From the NCBI GenBank assembly GCA_030647575.1, contig JAUSJS010000283.1:1-8790 (forward strand): 8,790 nucleotides of DNA, written 5' to 3'. Under the pieces are notes generated by a model. It searched no databases, was not told the DNA's origin, and saw only the letters and a program-made list of their open reading frames with translations. This document shows positions 6,777 to 8,790 of the stretch, in pieces. The position numbers and the translations under genes are program-made. Source of the stretch: Candidatus Limnocylindrales bacterium. Its GTDB lineage: Bacteria > Chloroflexota > Limnocylindria > Limnocylindrales > CSP1-4. The first letter of the stretch is position 1. Each line of letters starts with the position of its first letter.

Positions 6777-7709
6777 CTAGCTCCGCAGGGCCGGGATCAC
6801 TTCGCGGCCGAACTTCTCGATCTGCTCCCGCCGTTCAGGCCAGCGACCGCGCATGAACTGCAGGGCCATGTGCTCCACCCCGATATCCACGTAGGGTTTG
6901 AGCGCCTCGACGAGCTGCGCGGGTGTGCCCCTGAGCGTGTCCTCCTCCTGGGGCACCGCCTCATCTGTGACATCGATGGGACGCACACAACAGAGCTTGA
7001 CGTCGCCCGGATCTCTGCCCGCCTCCGCCGCCCACTCCCGGAGCTGGGCGAAGCGAGCGGCGAGCTCCCGGGGGGTGATCTTGACGAAGTACGAGAACCA
7101 GGCGTCGGCATACTTGGCGGCCCGCCGCTGGGCTGGTTCGCTTTCCCCGCCGATCCAGATCGGGAAGCGCGGCTGCTGAACCGGCCTGGGATTCACGGCC
7201 ACCGGGTCGAACTGGTAGTACCGGCCCTTGAAGCTCGGCCGTTCCTGGGCCCACAGAAGATTGAAGATCTGCAGCTGCTCCTCGGACATGCCGGCCCTGT
7301 CCTTGAAGGTGACGCCCAGCGCCTCGAATTCCTCGGGCATCCAGCCGATCCCGACGCCGAGGATGAGCCGCCCCTTGGACAGCGTGTCGATCGAGGTTGC
7401 CACCCTGGCGGTGAACAGGGGGTGGCGATAGGGCAGCACGATGACCGCCGACCCGAGGGAGATCGTCGTGGTGACGCCGGCCAGGAAGGTCAGGACGGTG
7501 AGGGTCTCCAGAAAGGGACTCTCGGGCGGGACGAACCAGGTGTCGTTCGACTTGTACGGGTAGCGGGTGTTCATCTCCCAGGGATTCACCATTCGCTCCG
7601 CCGCCCAGACCGAATCGAAACCCAGCCGCTCCGCCTGCTGCGCCGCTTCGGTGAGCACCTCGGGGACGGCCGCCCGACCCGAGACAGGGAGAAAGACACC
7701 AAGCTTCAT
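6777..7709 (-). CDS. Luciferase-like (LLM class) flavin/F420-dependent oxidoreductase
   Basis: A 310-residue protein of the bacterial luciferase-like monooxygenase fold, of the kind annotated as F420-dependent. It opens with MKLGVFLPVSG. It has ISLGSAVIVLPYRHPLFTAR (83-102) and the strongly conserved RLILGVGIGWMPEEFEALG (114-132). The GRYYQFDPVAVNPRPVQQPRFPIWIGG segment (162-188) and AAKYADAWF (197-205) follow. It probably carries out hydride transfer or oxygenation on a small organic molecule; the substrate is unknown. The frame stays open to 7913, but the ATG at 7707-7709 is chosen. GAGGTG (7715-7720) lies five bases upstream, the family motif begins there, and a longer start would run into the insertion element. 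It is the first gene of the leftward operon. Whether the cofactor is F420 or FMN cannot be settled from sequence. Confidence 0.88.
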   Translation of the reverse strand: MKLGVFLPVSGRAAVPEVLTEAAQQAERLGFDSVWAAERMVNPWEMNTRYPYKSNDTWFVPPESPFLETLTVLTFLAGVTTTISLGSAVIVLPYRHPLFTARVATSIDTLSKGRLILGVGIGWMPEEFEALGVTFKDRAGMSEEQLQIFNLLWAQERPSFKGRYYQFDPVAVNPRPVQQPRFPIWIGGESEPAQRRAAKYADAWFSYFVKITPRELAARFAQLREWAAEAGRDPGDVKLCCVRPIDVTDEAVPQEEDTLRGTPAQLVEALKPYVDIGVEHMALQFMRGRWPERREQIEKFGREVIPALRS

Positions 7710-7779
7710 CGCCGCACCTCGCTTCGTCACCTGGCGTCGAAACATAGCATCGGCAACCACGAGTTGGGAGCGCTTCGAC

Positions 7780-7800
7780 GGGGCACGCTTATCCGGTTTA
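7780..7800. repeat. Candidate terminal inverted repeat of the IS1595-type element
   Basis: The segment beginning GGGGCACGCTTATCCGG, just outside and overlapping the transposase stop codon (TAA, complement of 7798-7800), has the composition and position expected for an IS1595-family end. The partner end is not in the window, so this is inferred from position and resemblance only. If it is correct, the flanking 8 bases GCTTCGAC (7772-7779) would be the target-site duplication. Confidence 0.4.
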
Positions 7801-8790
7801 TTCAGCACCCGCGAGAAGCTCCGGCCAGGTCCGGTCGATAGCACGTCTCCTGGCCGCGCGACGGTTGAGCTGGGTAATGCCCGTGGCGCGACCGCGCCGT
7901 CGCGGGTTTCCATCGTCGGGCCTCGGGCCGCGGAGCTCCGCGTAGGCCGTCGGTTCGATCTTCGAGGTCAGTCCGAGGAGGGTGTCGAATGCGGCCATCG
8001 GATAGAACCGACGGTTGAATCGAAACACGAACTCCTCGAGGTAGCGCTCGAGGTGGTCCGCGCCGACGCCGCGGTGCGTGCCCCGCAGCCACGTCTTGAG
8101 GTTGGAGACGACCCGATGGATCCCCGGAACGACGCTGACCTCCTCGCCGGCCTTCTTGAGCGCGCGCCCGGACCGAGGTTGATGGCGGTAGCCGCTGGCG
8201 AGCAGGCGGTTATAGCCCGCCCAGATGTCGCTGTGGAGGGTCGAACCGGGGGCGACATTCCGGAGAACGAAGTCCGTCTGCGTCGTGCCGGACGCGTCCC
8301 GGATGACCTCCATCCGGAGTCGTCCGAGGCTGTGAGCGTGATGCTCGACGGCAATGGCGACCAGGAGGGCCTTCCGGTCCGCTGTTGAGCGGCCTCGATT
8401 GAACCCTTCCTGCGTACCGCCCACCCACGTCTTGTCGACCTCGACCACACCGGACAGCCGCTCGCGCTGCGGATTGACCATCGCTCGACGGATCTTCTGA
8501 AGCAGCATCCAGGCGGTTTCGTAGCGGCGGAGGCCAAGTTGCTTGCGGAGCTGTCGAGCCGAGATCCCTGTATTGAGGGTGGCAGCCAGGTACATCGCCC
8601 AGAACCAGGTGATGCGTGGCAATCGAGTCCCGTGCAGGACCGTTCCAGCGGTCAACGAGGTCTGCTGTCGGCACGCCGCGCATTGCCACAGGCGACGCTT
8701 CACCAGCTCGTAGGCTCGCGTTGCCCCGCAGGCCGGGCAGACGAACCCCCCCGGCCAGCGTCGGCCCGCCAGATAGCGGACGCACGCGGC
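7798..8790 (-). CDS. IS1595-family (ISXO2-like) transposase, N-terminus beyond the window
   Basis: A DDE-type transposase with 330 visible residues, open to the window edge. The N-terminal zinc ribbon is present: CPAC at 8728-8739 and CAAC at 8671-8682, fifteen residues apart, after the family's RWPGGFVCP stretch. The GTG at 8701-8703 is therefore internal and the true start lies past 8790. The ISXO2-like catalytic domain shows VVEVDKTWVGG (D119 in visible numbering), LHSDIWAGY (D188) and SNLKTWLRGTH (N230), a DDN arrangement that the family tolerates in place of DDE. The EEFVFRFNRR motif follows. No internal stop or frameshift is seen, so it may be active. It ends in a basic tail of about 50 residues. 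The stop codon overlaps the likely element end. It lies 88 bp upstream of the luciferase-like gene, on the same strand. Confidence 0.92.
   Translation of the reverse strand, partial: AACVRYLAGRRWPGGFVCPACGATRAYELVKRRLWQCAACRQQTSLTAGTVLHGTRLPRITWFWAMYLAATLNTGISARQLRKQLGLRRYETAWMLLQKIRRAMVNPQRERLSGVVEVDKTWVGGTQEGFNRGRSTADRKALLVAIAVEHHAHSLGRLRMEVIRDASGTTQTDFVLRNVAPGSTLHSDIWAGYNRLLASGYRHQPRSGRALKKAGEEVSVVPGIHRVVSNLKTWLRGTHRGVGADHLERYLEEFVFRFNRRFYPMAAFDTLLGLTSKIEPTAYAELRGPRPDDGNPRRRGRATGITQLNRRAARRRAIDRTWPELLAGAE

Larger units (their letters stand above)
7780..8790 (-). mobile_element. IS1595-family insertion sequence, 5' end beyond the window
   Basis: The transposase gene at 7798-8790 plus a likely element end beginning with GGGG at 7780. 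The other end lies beyond base 8790, so the inverted repeat and target duplication cannot be confirmed. The element lies directly upstream of the metabolic operon, in the same orientation. Confidence 0.6.

Noticed and set aside
6750..7841. Plus-strand open frame (363 codons) opposite the luciferase-like gene
   Set aside because: Antisense shadow with no motif. It crosses the gene boundary and the insertion element end.
7710..7913. 68-residue N-terminal extension of the luciferase-like protein
   Set aside because: It would run through the element end into transposase coding sequence. The internal ATG at 7709 has a good ribosome-binding site and begins the family's conserved strand.
8701..8703. 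GTG as transposase start
   Set aside because: The frame stays open upstream to the window edge and encodes the first CxxC of the zinc ribbon, so the GTG is an internal valine.

Overview
The window is high-GC bacterial DNA with good Shine-Dalgarno sites and almost no non-coding space. High GC, a luciferase-like (F420-type) oxidoreductase and an IS1595-type transposase would suit an actinobacterium, a chloroflexote or an uncultured soil lineage such as Rokubacteria. The sequence does not decide between these.

Layout. Positions 1-1194 (+) hold the 3' part of a class III PLP aminotransferase. It converges on a leftward gene set and shares a strong GC hairpin (1195-1218) with it. On the minus strand, read from right to left, the order is: an IS1595-family transposase (8790 to 7798, its start lies beyond the window); a luciferase-like oxidoreductase (7709 to 6777); a benzoate-CoA-ligase-type enzyme (6716 to 5166); a stand-alone ATP-grasp domain of the PEP synthase/PPDK type (5119 to 4148); an ACMSD-type amidohydrolase/decarboxylase (4114 to 3080); and a protein ending in a PEP-synthase-type phosphohistidine swivel domain (2927 to 1224). 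The five metabolic genes have gaps of 60, 46, 33 and 152 bp and probably form one operon.

How the genes may work together. The ATP-grasp protein (323 aa) and the His-swivel protein (567 aa) look like two halves of one dikinase. The cut falls where rifampin phosphotransferase passes from its ATP domain to its substrate domain, and it matches the split subunits of anaerobic phenylphosphate synthase. They are encoded with a metal-dependent (de)carboxylase-family enzyme and an aryl-CoA ligase. The best reading is a catabolic or activation module for an aromatic or other cyclic compound: ATP-dependent phosphorylation, a carboxylation, decarboxylation or hydrolysis step, CoA thioester formation, and a flavin/F420 redox step. 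The substrate and the order of steps are inferred. No phenylphosphate carboxylase (UbiD type) and no small CBS-domain third subunit is visible. This uncharacterised module is the most interesting content of the window.

No RNA genes, CRISPR arrays or convincing promoters were seen. No gene-free stretch reaches 300 bp; the longest gap is 152 bp (2928-3079).
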